Shown here one piece after another: positions 7,618-18,311 of a stretch of DNA of 64,000 bases. Made by a program: the position numbers and the translations under genes. Every line of letters starts with the position of its first letter. The first letter of the stretch is position 1. The DNA comes from Desulfomonilaceae bacterium (GTDB lineage: Bacteria; Desulfobacterota; Desulfomonilia; Desulfomonilales; Desulfomonilaceae), in contig JBAZSD010000002.1 in assembly GCA_041662605.1 (NCBI GenBank), forward strand, positions 62,001-126,000, written 5' to 3'. A model generated the notes under the pieces. The model had not been told where the DNA came from. It saw only the letters and a list, made by a program, of their open reading frames with translations, and did not search any database.

Positions 7618-9177
7618 TTGTTAAATAAATTTGTTGTGAAATTGCCTTTCTTGTGGCGACTGATAGTGATTAATATCGGGAGCAACCTCATCGGTTTTTT
7701 CCTGGTTCAGTCACTATTACGTTACGCTCAACCGGTCGGTAATTGGGAACACATACAGAGCCTTGATAGACAGACCAATGTTGTTTTACTTTCCGTGTTG
7801 GTACCCATCGCGATACTTTTCCTGTGGTGGGTATCGCGTCCTGTCGCACCGGTATTTTATTCACTTCAAAAAGGACAAAAGGTAGATAAATTTGAACTCA
7901 TAAAGGCCCGACGTCGAGTTATCAATTTGCCATTTTGGGTGGCAGGCATGAATCTGGTCGCGTGGATAATTCCGTCCGTTACCTTTCCCGCAATTCTTGG
8001 TGTTCAACTTGATTTACCCGGCGCTAAAACCGCAATTTTCATACTGTACAACTTTATTAACGCCTTGATGATAACTCTTCTGGCGTTTGTAATCTTAGAA
8101 CATTCATGTCGTAAATATATAATCCCATATATGTTTCCTGACGGCCGAATCCGCGAGCAGAAAGGGACCATAAGACTCGGTGTGCGTCACCGGTTGATGA
8201 TCATGTACCTTGCGACATGTTTGTTACCGATGTTCCAGATAACATTGATGATAAAAACCTATTCCTCTTTTTCTTCATATCCTGCATCCTCACCGAATTC
8301 ATTGTATGACCTCGGAGCATTTTCCCTGATTATTTTTTGTTTCACCGCTATTTATGGTTTTTGGCTGGCGACATTGATTGCGAAAAATTTCGCGGATCCC
8401 ACGCGGCAGATCATGGATGTCACGGAGAAGATCAGAAATGGGCACTACGATTGCCGTGTTTCGGTTGTGAGCAATGATGAAATAGGATACCTCGGTGACC
8501 GTGTGAACGAGATGGCTAAAGGTTTGAAAGAAAGAGAAGAGATCAAAGAGGCGTTCAATCTTTTTACAAGCCCGGAGATAGGCGCAGAAATATTGTCCGG
8601 TCGGGTACAAAGAGGAGGGGAAACCAGGATTGTGACGTTGCTTTTTTCGGACCTTCGAGGTTTTACGAGCCTTGCCGAAAGATTACCGCCTGAGATGGTA
8701 CTCGAAGCGGTAAATAGTTACTTTCACGAAATGACAGAGGCTATTATCAACAACAAAGGGGTGGTCTTGCAGTATGTTGGTGACGAGATTGAAGCTGTGT
8801 TTGGAGCGCCCCAAAATGACCCGGAACATGCAGACCATGCAATTGCCGCTGCGCTTGAAATGAGAAAGCGCTTTATCAAGCTTAATGAAACAAGGATGAA
8901 AAATGGCCTTGAGCCGCTTTTACATGGTATTGGCGTGCATACCGGGCCTGCGCTTGCGGGTATTGTCGGCAGTTCTCACAAAATTTCATACGCAATGGTA
9001 GGAGACACAGTTAACGTTGCTTCACGGGTTCAGGACCTTACAAAGAAATTGAATACCGATATTTTGATAAGCTCTGAGACTCGTGAACTGTTAAAGGCTC
9101 CACCTTCCGTTTCAGAGCCGGAAAGAATGTCTTTGAAAGGAAAAGTCACTTCTATCGAAGTTTACAGAGTGCTCTAG
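7618..9177 (+). CDS. Membrane-bound HAMP-class III adenylate/guanylate cyclase
   Basis: A 519-residue protein with an N-terminal six-helix-like membrane region (about residues 10-265), a HAMP linker (ADPTRQIMDVTEKIRNGHYD...) and a C-terminal class III cyclase domain (about 335-519). Metal-binding aspartates are in LLFSDLRGFTSLAE and YVGDEIEAVFGAP, and the Asn/Arg transition-state pair is in VGDTVNVASRVQ. The usual purine-selecting lysine before the second metal Asp is Gln here (VVLQYVGDE), as in a subset of bacterial cyclases, so substrate choice is uncertain. Translation appears to start at TTG 7618, with no strong ribosome site. It is flanked by 24-bp direct repeats. Confidence 0.82.
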   Translation: MLNKFVVKLPFLWRLIVINIGSNLIGFFLVQSLLRYAQPVGNWEHIQSLDRQTNVVLLSVLVPIAILFLWWVSRPVAPVFYSLQKGQKVDKFELIKARRRVINLPFWVAGMNLVAWIIPSVTFPAILGVQLDLPGAKTAIFILYNFINALMITLLAFVILEHSCRKYIIPYMFPDGRIREQKGTIRLGVRHRLMIMYLATCLLPMFQITLMIKTYSSFSSYPASSPNSLYDLGAFSLIIFCFTAIYGFWLATLIAKNFADPTRQIMDVTEKIRNGHYDCRVSVVSNDEIGYLGDRVNEMAKGLKEREEIKEAFNLFTSPEIGAEILSGRVQRGGETRIVTLLFSDLRGFTSLAERLPPEMVLEAVNSYFHEMTEAIINNKGVVLQYVGDEIEAVFGAPQNDPEHADHAIAAALEMRKRFIKLNETRMKNGLEPLLHGIGVHTGPALAGIVGSSHKISYAMVGDTVNVASRVQDLTKKLNTDILISSETRELLKAPPSVSEPERMSLKGKVTSIEVYRVL

Positions 9178-9224
9178 CGAAATTGGCCGGCTTGACGAAT
9201 CATACCAGGTTGCATTGTAGGTAA

Positions 9225-9248
9225 GCGGAATCTCAACTCCCCTTTAAT
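9225..9248 (+). repeat. 24-bp direct repeat, copy 2 (3' end of hybrid kinase gene)
   Basis: This is the second perfect copy of the 24-bp sequence at 7465-7488. Read on the minus strand it supplies the last five codons and stop of the hybrid histidine kinase (…LKGS-stop). The adenylate cyclase gene and about 1.74 kb lie between the copies. Confidence 0.95.
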
Positions 9249-11749
9249 CTTAGAGTAGGAGTCTCCACGCTGTTCAGAACAGTGTAAATGACTTTTTCGA
9301 GTTCTTTCGAGCTTATTGGCTTGGAGATATAGCCATCCATTCCAGCGTTCAGACACTTTTCCTTGTCTCCAATCATCGCGTGGGCCGTCATGGCCACAAT
9401 CGGGATATGCTCTCCAGTAATTTTCTCTTTGTCACGAATTGCCCGGGTCGCGTCAAAACCATCCATTTCTGGCATTTGCACATCCATTAAGACTATCTGG
9501 AATGTGCCTGTTTCCAAAATGTCCAACGCAACTTTGCCATTTGAGGCCACGGTCACGACATGCCCCATTTTCTCCAGTATTTTAACGGCCAGCTTTTGGT
9601 TTACAACGTTATCTTCCGCAACCAGGATATCCAGCCGTTTTCTGGCTTCACGAACGGAATGGCGAGTAATCAGAGAGGGAGGCAGATCCGAATCCGGCGT
9701 TTTTTGCAAGGTCATCAGAATTGCATCGAGCAAATCGGACTGTTTTATGGGCTTCATCAGATAGGCGGCGATCCCCAGTTCCCGACATTTGGCGGCGTCG
9801 CCTCTTTGGCCGCCGGACGTCAGCATGACTATCTTCTCGAGGTTGGATCCCTTGTGGCAGCTAATAGCTTCCGCCAGTTCAAAACCATTCATCTCAGGCA
9901 TCATAAAATCCAGGAGCGCCAAAGAAAAAGGAGCGCCTCTGTTATTGGCTGAAATAATTGTATCTATGGCCACTGTGCTCTCGGCCACCGAGGTTGGAAG
10001 CATTCCCCAGGAGCGCAAAGTTTCTTCCAGTATCCTTCGGTTTGTAGCGTTGTCATCCACCACCAGGACTCTTACACCGTCAAGCGTTACCCTTCCCCTG
10101 GGAATGACTCTCAGCGCCGGTTGAACCGGGAACCCAAACCTGGCGATGAAATGAAAAATACTCCCATGACCAATTTCGCTTTCTACCCAAATTCTACCGT
10201 TCATCATCTCTACCAGTTGAGATGAAATTGCCAGCCCCAGGCCAGAACCACCGAATTCTCTGGTTGTGGACCCATCGACTTGTTCAAAGGCCCTGAAAAT
10301 GCTGGCCAGTTTATCTTCGTGAATTCCAATTCCCGTGTCTGAAACACTGAAATGAAGCTCTATGAAATCATGGCCTTCCATCTCAGTGGCCACTCGAACC
10401 ACCACTTCACCTTTGGCGGTGAACTTGATCGAATTACCTACGAGATTAACCAGAATCTGACGTAATCGTCCGGGATCACCGGAGAGATTGTCAGGTATAT
10501 CCGGGACTATATCGTAGGCCAACTCGAGTTTTTTGCTATGAGCCTGGACTGCCATTGTGCTCATCGTGTTGTCCACACAATCTCTCAAACTAAAATCCGT
10601 AGTGATCAACTCAAATTTGCCGGCTTCCATTTTTGAGAAATCAAGAATGTCGTTTATCAGCGAAAGCAGGGCCTCGGCTGAAATTTTCACGGAATCAAGA
10701 TATTCTTTTTGTTCGCTGGTAAGTTCCGTGCCCAAGGCCAATTCCGTCATCCCTATGATACCGTTCATGGGGGTGCGGATCTCGTGACTCATATTCGCAA
10801 GGAACTGGCTTTTGGCCTCATTCGCGCACTCAGCGGCAAGGCGGGCGATTACCTGGTCCGTTATGTCAACTACATTGAGAATGATTCCCTGAAAGGCGCC
10901 ATTGACAAAAATCGGTTGCACACGAAGGCAAACATGTAAACCAAACATTTCCCGATTCATTGTCAGAGGTTTTGTACGCTTTTTTTCTCCATACTCAGAG
11001 AACAGACATTTAAGTTTGGTCAAAATTTCAACATCGGTGTGGAAATTCCAAATGTGTTTTCCAAGCAGTTGATCACGATCCAAGCTGGCTCTTTTTAGAA
11101 ACCAGCTATTTGCTTCAGTGATAAGCCCCGAAGTGTCCGCCAACACTATGCCTTCTTCCATGCCTTCAATCATTGACCGCAGTTTCTCGGTTTCAGCGGC
11201 TGTTGATTTGAGCGCTTCCTCCAGTTCCTGTTCCGTCCGCTTTTTTGAACTTATGTCATGAAGAATCCCCTGATATCCTATTGTGGCTCCGTTTGAATCT
11301 TTGAACACGCTTATAGCGTGAACCGTGTCCAGACAGTGGCCATCCTTAGCCCAAAGTTTTATTTCAAAATTTTCGGCAAATCCTTTTGACTCGAGTTCGC
11401 GTCTCATCTTCGGACCGTCTTCAGGATCACAAAAAATTTCCGCGATTCTTTTCTGGGCCAATTCCTCCTTGGTTGAGTAACCGAGAAGCTTCAGAAAGGA
11501 ACCGTTACACTCAAGTATTTTTCCTTTCGTATCGGTTATAACGACGGCGTCCAATGAATTCTCAAAAAGCAGGCGAAATCTCTGCTCACCTTGAGCGACA
11601 ATCGTCTTGAGATTACGGATTTTTTCGTCTTTTTCAGAGGATGACTGGGCGGATGAAGCGGCGAGGCTTGCCTCGAGATTCGACACTTGAATTCTAATCT
11701 CATTGAGTTCAGCAATGAGTTGATCCCTGCTTTTTTCTTGGTCTTGCAC
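9233..11749 (-). CDS. Cytoplasmic hybrid sensor histidine kinase with two PAS and two receiver domains
   Basis: The 838-residue protein reads in order: coiled coil (about 10-55), PAS1 (about 55-170), PAS2 (about 190-300), HisKA with phospho-acceptor His322 in MSHEIRTPMNG, HATPase with its N-box region and GSGLGLAISSQLVE, receiver 1 (Asp614 in LLDFMMPEMNG) and receiver 2 (Asp in LMDVQMPEMDG, about residue 755). There are no membrane helices, so it senses an internal signal through PAS. The architecture resembles BarA-like kinases without a terminal Hpt, so an external Hpt protein would be needed for phosphorelay output. The start codon is GTG at 11749. It converges with the cyclase gene, and its 3' end lies in the 24-bp repeat. 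Confidence 0.9.
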   Translation of the reverse strand: MQDQEKSRDQLIAELNEIRIQVSNLEASLAASSAQSSSEKDEKIRNLKTIVAQGEQRFRLLFENSLDAVVITDTKGKILECNGSFLKLLGYSTKEELAQKRIAEIFCDPEDGPKMRRELESKGFAENFEIKLWAKDGHCLDTVHAISVFKDSNGATIGYQGILHDISSKKRTEQELEEALKSTAAETEKLRSMIEGMEEGIVLADTSGLITEANSWFLKRASLDRDQLLGKHIWNFHTDVEILTKLKCLFSEYGEKKRTKPLTMNREMFGLHVCLRVQPIFVNGAFQGIILNVVDITDQVIARLAAECANEAKSQFLANMSHEIRTPMNGIIGMTELALGTELTSEQKEYLDSVKISAEALLSLINDILDFSKMEAGKFELITTDFSLRDCVDNTMSTMAVQAHSKKLELAYDIVPDIPDNLSGDPGRLRQILVNLVGNSIKFTAKGEVVVRVATEMEGHDFIELHFSVSDTGIGIHEDKLASIFRAFEQVDGSTTREFGGSGLGLAISSQLVEMMNGRIWVESEIGHGSIFHFIARFGFPVQPALRVIPRGRVTLDGVRVLVVDDNATNRRILEETLRSWGMLPTSVAESTVAIDTIISANNRGAPFSLALLDFMMPEMNGFELAEAISCHKGSNLEKIVMLTSGGQRGDAAKCRELGIAAYLMKPIKQSDLLDAILMTLQKTPDSDLPPSLITRHSVREARKRLDILVAEDNVVNQKLAVKILEKMGHVVTVASNGKVALDILETGTFQIVLMDVQMPEMDGFDATRAIRDKEKITGEHIPIVAMTAHAMIGDKEKCLNAGMDGYISKPISSKELEKVIYTVLNSVETPTLRLKGS

Positions 11750-12039
11750 AGGAACACCTCCGAAAGAGGCTTTGGGAAAAGTAAGGATTGTTTAGTCAAT
11801 AAACCGACAGGCTTCTAAAAACAGTTTAGATTACTATTCAAGAACTATCAAGAATAGAACTGAACCACCAGGCGAACCTTCCTCTGATCTCTTACATTTC
11901 CTTTACCAACACATACTAGCCTTGTTCCATCATAAATTTCGAACATATTGCCATTCATTTAATTGGTTATATGTTCATTCTAAGGATTCCAGGAATTGAA
12001 TTGCCCATTCGGGGCTTTTTTTTAACAGGAGATAACCCC

Positions 12040-14193
12040 ATGTCCGACATAACAGATTCATCCTATAACCAAGAGATTTCAGGCCGCGACGAGCCTGAGA
12101 AGAAGACTCCTAACCGGCTGATCAACGAAAAGAGCCCTTATCTTTTGCAGCACGCCTATAACCCTGTCGAGTGGCTTCCCTGGGGACCTGAGGCCTTTAA
12201 TAAGGCTGAAACGGAAGACAAACCAATATTCCTGTCTATAGGGTACTCCACGTGTCACTGGTGTCACGTTATGGAAAAAGAATCCTTCGAAGATCAGGAA
12301 GTAGCTGAGATCATGAATAGAGTCTTCGTGCCCATCAAAGTGGATAGAGAGGAACGACCCGATATTGATCACATCTACATGACGGTGTGTCAGATGATTA
12401 CAGGCGGAGGTGGGTGGCCTCTAAATATTGTCATGACATCCGACAAGAAACCATTCTTCGCTGGGACGTATTTCCCAAAATATTCACAGCACGGGCGCAT
12501 GGGGCTCTTGGATCTGGCAGCCAGAATTGAACAGCTATGGCGCGATAAACGATCAGAACTCTACGAATCTACAGATAAAATAATATCGGCGTTACGCAAT
12601 TCCTCAGGGGACTCTCATGGGCAGGAGTTAGACTTGAGGGTATTGGAAAAGGCTTTTGAACAGTTTTCGGAGAGATTCGATTCACAACATGGGGGCTTTG
12701 GCGCAGCCCCAAAATTCCCGACACCGCACAATCTACTCTTCCTGTTACGATATTGGAAAAGATCGGGAAACGAGATGGCGTTGCAGATGGCTACAAAAAC
12801 ATTGGATAAAATGCGTTTGGGAGGAATTTTTGATCACGTAGGATTTGGTTTCCATCGCTATTCAACTAACTCCCAGTGGTTGACGCCTCATTTCGAAAAG
12901 ATGCTCTACGATCAGGCCATGCTTGCGCTCACCTATACAGAAGCGTATCAGGCGACCCAAAAAAAGGATTACAGGAAAACGGTTGAGGAGATCTTCGAAT
13001 ATGTTTTGAGGGATTTGACTTCTCCCGAAGGTGGTTTCTATTCAGCCGAAGACGCTGACAGCGAGGACGAGGAAGGTAAGTTCTACCTTTGGACCTCAGA
13101 CCATATCCACGAGGCGCTGCCTGATAATGAGGCTAATTTTGTAGAAAAAGTTTTCAGCGTCTTCAGACTCGGCAATTTCAAGGACGAAGCCACTGAAACT
13201 CTTACAGGAGCCAACATTCTTCATCTCAAGCAACCACTCGACGTTTTGTCGGAGCAACTTGATTTGGCGCCCGAGGAAGCTCAACGAATATGGGACTCGG
13301 CAAGGGCGAGACTCTTTGAATTCAGGGAGAAGCGCATAAGACCTCACAAAGATGATAAAATCCTGACTGACTGGAATGGACTTATGATCTCCGCTTTGTC
13401 CAGGGCCTCAAGAGTTTTGGGCAATCAAAACTATGTCAACGCGGCGAAACGTTCGGCTCATTTCATTCTCAACAATTTGCGCGACTCCAAGGGGAGGCTA
13501 TTGCGCCGTTATCGCATGGGCGAATCCGGATTATCCGCACATATTGATGACTACTCCTTTTTTATTGGGGGACTCCTCGAATTGTATGAGGCGACATTTG
13601 AGACCAAATATCTTAAGGCCGCTATTGAGTTGAATTCTGATTTTGTTAAAAGGTTCTGGGACAAACGTTCTGGAGGATTCTTTTTCACCGCTGTCGATGG
13701 CGAGGAACTCCTGGCCAGACAGAAAGAGATTTACGACGGGGCCACTCCATCAGGCAATTCAGTGGCCGCAATGAACCTGTTAAAGCTTTCCCGATTAACA
13801 GGAGCGCCTGAACTTGAATCGATGGTGTCTTCGATGAGTCTCGCTTTCGCAGGCGTAGTGGAAAAGTTTCCATCGGCGTATACTCAGTTCCTGCTCTTCG
13901 CTGATTTCCTTATGGGCCCGGCCTTTGAGATTGTCCTTGTAGTTGGACATGCAGAAAAAGACGCCGGCCCAATTCTGGATAAGCTGGATAGCGTTTACCT
14001 GCCCAATAAAGTGGTAATCCTCAAGAATGATGATGACAGATCTTTGGAACTAGTTTCCCTTGCGCCATATTTGAAAGATTATCGCGTTAAGAACAATGAA
14101 CCAACAATTTACGTATGCGCCAATTTCACGTGCAAGGAACCTACAAATGATCCCCAAAGGATGTTTGATCTGCTTAACACAAATAAATTGTGA
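12040..14193 (+). CDS. DUF255 thioredoxin-fold protein with N-acylglucosamine 2-epimerase-like domain (YyaL/SPATA20 family)
   Basis: A 717-residue protein. The N-terminal thioredoxin-like domain carries the family signature [16 protein letters not shown], and the remainder is an (alpha/alpha)6 six-hairpin glycosidase-like fold. The whole family shares [25 protein letters not shown] at its start. Its cellular role is not established; redox or sugar-related functions have been suggested. ATG 12040 is chosen because AGGAGAT lies seven bases upstream; an in-frame ATG at 11971 would add 23 residues with no family support. Transketolase follows closely, so the two may be co-transcribed. Confidence 0.88.
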   Translation: MSDITDSSYNQEISGRDEPEKKTPNRLINEKSPYLLQHAYNPVEWLPWGPEAFNKAETEDKPIFLSIGYSTCHWCHVMEKESFEDQEVAEIMNRVFVPIKVDREERPDIDHIYMTVCQMITGGGGWPLNIVMTSDKKPFFAGTYFPKYSQHGRMGLLDLAARIEQLWRDKRSELYESTDKIISALRNSSGDSHGQELDLRVLEKAFEQFSERFDSQHGGFGAAPKFPTPHNLLFLLRYWKRSGNEMALQMATKTLDKMRLGGIFDHVGFGFHRYSTNSQWLTPHFEKMLYDQAMLALTYTEAYQATQKKDYRKTVEEIFEYVLRDLTSPEGGFYSAEDADSEDEEGKFYLWTSDHIHEALPDNEANFVEKVFSVFRLGNFKDEATETLTGANILHLKQPLDVLSEQLDLAPEEAQRIWDSARARLFEFREKRIRPHKDDKILTDWNGLMISALSRASRVLGNQNYVNAAKRSAHFILNNLRDSKGRLLRRYRMGESGLSAHIDDYSFFIGGLLELYEATFETKYLKAAIELNSDFVKRFWDKRSGGFFFTAVDGEELLARQKEIYDGATPSGNSVAAMNLLKLSRLTGAPELESMVSSMSLAFAGVVEKFPSAYTQFLLFADFLMGPAFEIVLVVGHAEKDAGPILDKLDSVYLPNKVVILKNDDDRSLELVSLAPYLKDYRVKNNEPTIYVCANFTCKEPTNDPQRMFDLLNTNKL

Positions 14194-14253
14194 AAAGACC
14201 GCATGATCGGTTATCATTCCAAGGATACACTTTTATCACGTAAGGACAGGATT

Positions 14254-16263
14254 ATGAACGTTTCAGGGGATTCTATCGACCAATTATGCATCAACACAAT
14301 TAGAGCATTGTCTGTAGACATGGTTCAGCAGGCCAATTCGGGTCATCCTGGATTGCCACTCGGAACAGCCTCCATGGCTTATGTGCTGTGGACCCGTTTT
14401 CTGAAATTCAATCCGCTGAACCCGGCATGGCCAAACAGGGATCGTTTCATACTTTCCGCTGGTCACGGATCGGCTCTACAGTATTCTTTGCTCCATTTGA
14501 CAGGCTATGATCTTTCTTTAGAAGAAATCAGGCGTTTTCGCCAATGGAAAAGCAAGACACCCGGCCACCCGGAATATGGAGTTACACCGGGTGTGGAAGC
14601 GACTACGGGGCCTCTCGGGCAGGGATTTGCCATGGGAGTCGGAATGGCTATATCGGAACGATTCCTGGGGTCGCAATTTAATCGATCAGGGTTTCCCGTT
14701 GTTGATCATTACATCTATTCTATCGTTTCTGACGGAGACCTGATGGAAGGGATATCCTCGGAGGCCGCATCACTGGCCGGCCATCTAAAGTTAGGAAAGC
14801 TAATTTATTTGTACGACGACAACAAGATTTCAATTGAGGGCAGCACAGACCTTACGTTCACGGAAAACGTCGGGGCCAGATTCCAGGCTTATGGCTGGCA
14901 TGTTTCACGAGTTTCGGATGGAAATGATTTGCAAGCCATTCAAGAGGCCATTGAGGAGGCTCAGAGAGAAACAGAAAGACCTTCAATCTTGTTGGTTAGA
15001 ACTCATATAGGCTTTGGAAGCCCCAAGCAGGACAGCTCTTCCGCTCATGGGGAACCGTTGGGGGAAGAAGCTCTCAAAGCGACGAAGGAAAACCTGGGAT
15101 GGCCAGTGGATAAACGTTTTTTTGTTCCGCAGGAAGTTCAAAGCCATTTCGCTTCCCTATTGGAATGTGGGAAGGAAAGTGAGAACAAATGGAACCTTTT
15201 TATGCAGGAATATTCCACGGCTTTTCCAGAGGAATCGGAGACGTTTTTCAGACAAATTAGAGGAGAATTGCCCGAAAACTGGGATTCTGAAATCCCTGTT
15301 TTTAAACCTGAAGACAAGCCTGAAGCCACCAGAGTATCTTCCGGTAAGGTCCTGAACGCTATTGCCAAGAAGGTCCCTAATATCATGGGCGGTTCTGCGG
15401 ATCTGGCTCCATCGACCAAGACCATGATTTCAGGCGCCGGAGCCCAGGCGCCGGACAATTCTGCCGGTAGAAATATTCATTTCGGAGTTCGCGAGTTTGC
15501 CATGGCCGCAATTGTTAACGGCATGGCTCTTCATGGAGGCGTCATACCTTATGGGGCGACCTTTTTTGTCTTTAGTGATTTCATGAGACCAGCTATCAGA
15601 TTGGCGGCTATTATGGAAGTTCATACAATATTTGTTTTCACTCATGACAGTGTGGCGGTCGGAGAAGATGGGCCAACTCATCAGCCGATCGAACATCTGA
15701 TGTCACTCAGGGCCATGCCCAACCTGTCAATCATAAGACCAGCGGACGCCAACGAAACCGCTGAAGCCTGGCGAGTGGCAATGACATCACGAGGTCCAGT
15801 GGCCCTTATCCTGACGAGACAGAGTCTGCCAATTCTTGACCGGGAAATTTTCGCAAGCGCTTCCCTTTTGGACAAGGGCGCTTACATCCTGTCGGACTGC
15901 AAAGAAAAACCAAGCTTAATCCTTATAGCTTCGGGGTCAGAGGTCAATCTAGCTCTGAAAGCCCAAAATATTCTGATGACACAACGCGGCGTGCCAACAA
16001 GAGTCGTGTCGATGCCCAGTTGGGATATGTTTCAAAAACAGCCCAGGGAATACATAGAAAAAGTGTTGCCACCTGAAGTGGAACTGAGGCTTGCTATTGA
16101 AGCCGGTTGTTCACTGGGATGGGAGAGATGGGTCGGTTCCAGAGGTAAAGTGATTTCAATTGACGGATTTGGAGCTTCGGCTCCAGGCTCAGAGGTCTTA
16201 GCCAACTACGGATTTACACCGGACAACGTAGTAGCCAGGGCGCTGGAACTCTTGGGCAAGTAA
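14254..16263 (+). CDS. tkt: Transketolase
   Basis: A 669-residue thiamine-diphosphate enzyme transferring two-carbon ketol units in the non-oxidative pentose phosphate pathway. Seen motifs are [10 protein letters not shown] near the N-terminus, the ThDP-binding [24 protein letters not shown] with DDNKISIEG, and the pyrimidine-domain [20 protein letters not shown] with RPADANE. Length and domain order (PP, Pyr, C-terminal) are standard. ATG 14254 follows AGGACAGG and gives the usual N-terminus; an ATG at 14203 would add 17 residues. A CAGGTCAA/TTGACCTG inverted repeat lies just after the stop. Confidence 0.95.
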   Translation: MNVSGDSIDQLCINTIRALSVDMVQQANSGHPGLPLGTASMAYVLWTRFLKFNPLNPAWPNRDRFILSAGHGSALQYSLLHLTGYDLSLEEIRRFRQWKSKTPGHPEYGVTPGVEATTGPLGQGFAMGVGMAISERFLGSQFNRSGFPVVDHYIYSIVSDGDLMEGISSEAASLAGHLKLGKLIYLYDDNKISIEGSTDLTFTENVGARFQAYGWHVSRVSDGNDLQAIQEAIEEAQRETERPSILLVRTHIGFGSPKQDSSSAHGEPLGEEALKATKENLGWPVDKRFFVPQEVQSHFASLLECGKESENKWNLFMQEYSTAFPEESETFFRQIRGELPENWDSEIPVFKPEDKPEATRVSSGKVLNAIAKKVPNIMGGSADLAPSTKTMISGAGAQAPDNSAGRNIHFGVREFAMAAIVNGMALHGGVIPYGATFFVFSDFMRPAIRLAAIMEVHTIFVFTHDSVAVGEDGPTHQPIEHLMSLRAMPNLSIIRPADANETAEAWRVAMTSRGPVALILTRQSLPILDREIFASASLLDKGAYILSDCKEKPSLILIASGSEVNLALKAQNILMTQRGVPTRVVSMPSWDMFQKQPREYIEKVLPPEVELRLAIEAGCSLGWERWVGSRGKVISIDGFGASAPGSEVLANYGFTPDNVVARALELLGK

Positions 16264-16327
16264 ATCAGGTCAACTTTATGCGTATTTCTCAAACTTGACC
16301 TGGAGGTTTAGTGGAAACGTGACGACT

Positions 16328-16879
16328 TCAATTCTTATTGAATTCTGACAGGAGCATCAAGCTAATATCATTGACAATTTTATCTACCCAGTGAGAAGGA
16401 TAAGTCGCGCTCAGAAAAATGATATCATAGTGCCTCAATCCCCAGCTCCAAACTAGAGCATCAGCCCTACACTCCGCCTGCTCCTTGAACCGGGCCCTGG
16501 CGCCTCGGTTCAAGGGCCACTCTTCCTCCGGCGGCAACTCAGCCACAACATGTCCCAGTTCCCTAAAAACAGATCCCATGAAATGATCTTCAGGCCAATC
16601 TTGAGCTTCATCACAAATGGAAATTGTGTAAATCAGGCCAATGGAAGAAACGTGAGCCCTGGTTTTCATACCGAAGGGTAAGCCCGGATCAGGAACAATC
16701 AGAATTTTGAAATTCCGCGACCCGCTTAGAAAAAGATCCAAAACATCAGGAGGAAGACTCTCGAAGACCTTCAAAATCCTCGACCTTGTCACATTTCTCC
16801 TGTCCAGGTCTTTCCCAGCGTCTTTGAGATCCAGTATGTTATTCGTATACGCCGAAAATCGGTCATCTATTTTAGTCAA
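16328..16879 (-). CDS. Hypothetical protein with degenerate metallopeptidase-like motif
   Basis: A 183-residue protein that I cannot assign to a family. The segment FRELGHVVAE, followed about 30 residues later by QAECRADALVWSWGL, resembles the HExxH...E layout of small zinc peptidases of the ImmA/IrrE type. Here the first His is Arg, so zinc binding may be lost. I place the start at TTG 16879, with AAAGAGG just upstream, which avoids overlap with the TPR gene whose stop is 31 bases upstream. A longer frame to 17008 would overlap that gene. It is probably co-transcribed with the TPR gene. Confidence 0.55.
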   Translation of the reverse strand: MTKIDDRFSAYTNNILDLKDAGKDLDRRNVTRSRILKVFESLPPDVLDLFLSGSRNFKILIVPDPGLPFGMKTRAHVSSIGLIYTISICDEAQDWPEDHFMGSVFRELGHVVAELPPEEEWPLNRGARARFKEQAECRADALVWSWGLRHYDIIFLSATYPSHWVDKIVNDISLMLLSEFNKN

Positions 16880-16910
16880 GTTCGCCTCTTTGAAACGCCT
16901 TTCCGGACGC

Positions 16911-18134
16911 TCACCACAAGTTGTAAAACGCTTTAGACCGAGTCGGTTCAGGTTGGGTGGAAACTCTCGTAGGAGCGGCCTTTTCCCATTCCTGCAATAG
17001 TTTCGCAAATTCTTTATTTGAAGGGTCCATTGATATGGCTTTCTTCAAAGTTAGAATTGCAGCGGCGTCCTCATGCAGCGCCTTGTGCACTTCAGCAAGA
17101 TTGCGAGTCAACTCCGGAGCGGTAGAATCTCCCATTGATACGGCCTTTTCGGCGAATCGCTTTGCAAGCGCAGGATTCCTGACGGAAGAATCATTCGCTG
17201 TCGCCAGCAGCAAGCCCAAAGCGGAATAGCCTGGAGCGAACTTCTTGTCGAATTCTATAGATTTTTCAAAATCTTTCTTTGCCAGTCCATATTCTCCAAG
17301 TTTCGAATACGCTGTTCCGCGATCCTTGTAGAGAACAGGCGAATTGGGGTTCATTTCAATAACTTTGCTGAATTCCTCTATGGCCTTGTCGTCACGTCCC
17401 TTACCACTCAGCGCCATACCTCGATTGTGATATGCGGAAGCGAAATTTGAATTTATCTCAATGGCTTTGTCGAAGTCCTGGAGAGCGCGGTCAAAATCCT
17501 TTATTCTCATGTATGCGACGCCTCGATTGTTATAAACCATGGCATTGGTAGCATCCAGTTTTATAGCCTTGTCAAAATCTTGAATCGCCTTTTTGTATTC
17601 GTTCTTGCCATTAAACGCAAAACCCCTGTTGTTGTAGTACCTTGGATCATTGGAATTCAAAGCTATCGCGCTGTTGAAGTCCTGAATCGCCTGATCATAG
17701 TCATTAAGACCATTGAAGGAGAAACCTCTGGTATTCAAAGCCTCGGATGACGATGGCTCAAGCCTGATAGCCACATTTAGCGCTTCGACGGCCCTGGCGT
17801 AGTCGCTTATAGCGTTATAGGCGAAGCCTAACCTTGCAAAAGCGGGAGCGTAAGCCGGATCGAGCTTAGTCGCCTGGATAAGGTCTTTTATGGCCGCTTT
17901 AGGGTCCCCTTTTTTAAGGTAAGTCTCACCTCTCTTGGCCCAGGAGCGCGCGGATTGGGGGGCCATCTTTATAGCGTCGGAATAATAGGTAAGGGCCTGA
18001 TCCAGAGAGCCTGAGTCTTCAGACTGTAGACCGGCTTTAAAAGTATCTACAAAATCTTCCGACCAACTTGGACTCGCGTAAAATGCCATCAATACTGCAA
18101 ACGATCCGAATGCGAATAAAATCCTGTTTTTCAC
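16911..18134 (-). CDS. Secreted tetratricopeptide-repeat protein
   Basis: A 407-residue protein with a Sec signal peptide (MKNRILFAFGSFAVLMAFYA..., cleavage near SWS). At least eight consecutive 34-residue TPR units run through about residues 28-380, with repeated A-W-x-x-R-G/N-N-R-G-x-A and D-F-D-K-A-I patterns. TPRs mediate protein-protein contacts, so this is likely a periplasmic scaffold. Its exact partners are not indicated. The following gene encodes the peptidase-like protein in the same direction. Confidence 0.85.
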   Translation of the reverse strand: MKNRILFAFGSFAVLMAFYASPSWSEDFVDTFKAGLQSEDSGSLDQALTYYSDAIKMAPQSARSWAKRGETYLKKGDPKAAIKDLIQATKLDPAYAPAFARLGFAYNAISDYARAVEALNVAIRLEPSSSEALNTRGFSFNGLNDYDQAIQDFNSAIALNSNDPRYYNNRGFAFNGKNEYKKAIQDFDKAIKLDATNAMVYNNRGVAYMRIKDFDRALQDFDKAIEINSNFASAYHNRGMALSGKGRDDKAIEEFSKVIEMNPNSPVLYKDRGTAYSKLGEYGLAKKDFEKSIEFDKKFAPGYSALGLLLATANDSSVRNPALAKRFAEKAVSMGDSTAPELTRNLAEVHKALHEDAAAILTLKKAISMDPSNKEFAKLLQEWEKAAPTRVSTQPEPTRSKAFYNLW

Positions 18135-18311
18135 AAGAACAGTTTCTCCTGAATAGGCTTTGGGGATTATGATGAGTTTCTCAAGATTGTTTGGTTCTCT
18201 CGGAATTTCTAAATTTATCTTGAGATGTATATCTATTTTCTTTCAATTGAGCAAGAAACCGAGCCATGTAGGGTGGCTCCAGCGCGAAATTAGATTGTGG
18301 AGGCAACTGCA

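Noticed and set aside
12004..12024. Short GCCC/GGGC hairpin followed by T residues before the DUF255 gene
   Set aside because: The stem is only about four base pairs; it is too weak to support a leader terminator.
16262..16310. CAGGTCAA/TTGACCTG inverted repeat after transketolase as a terminator
   Set aside because: The stem is only 8 bp with a 19-base loop and no T run on either strand, so I do not call it a terminator.
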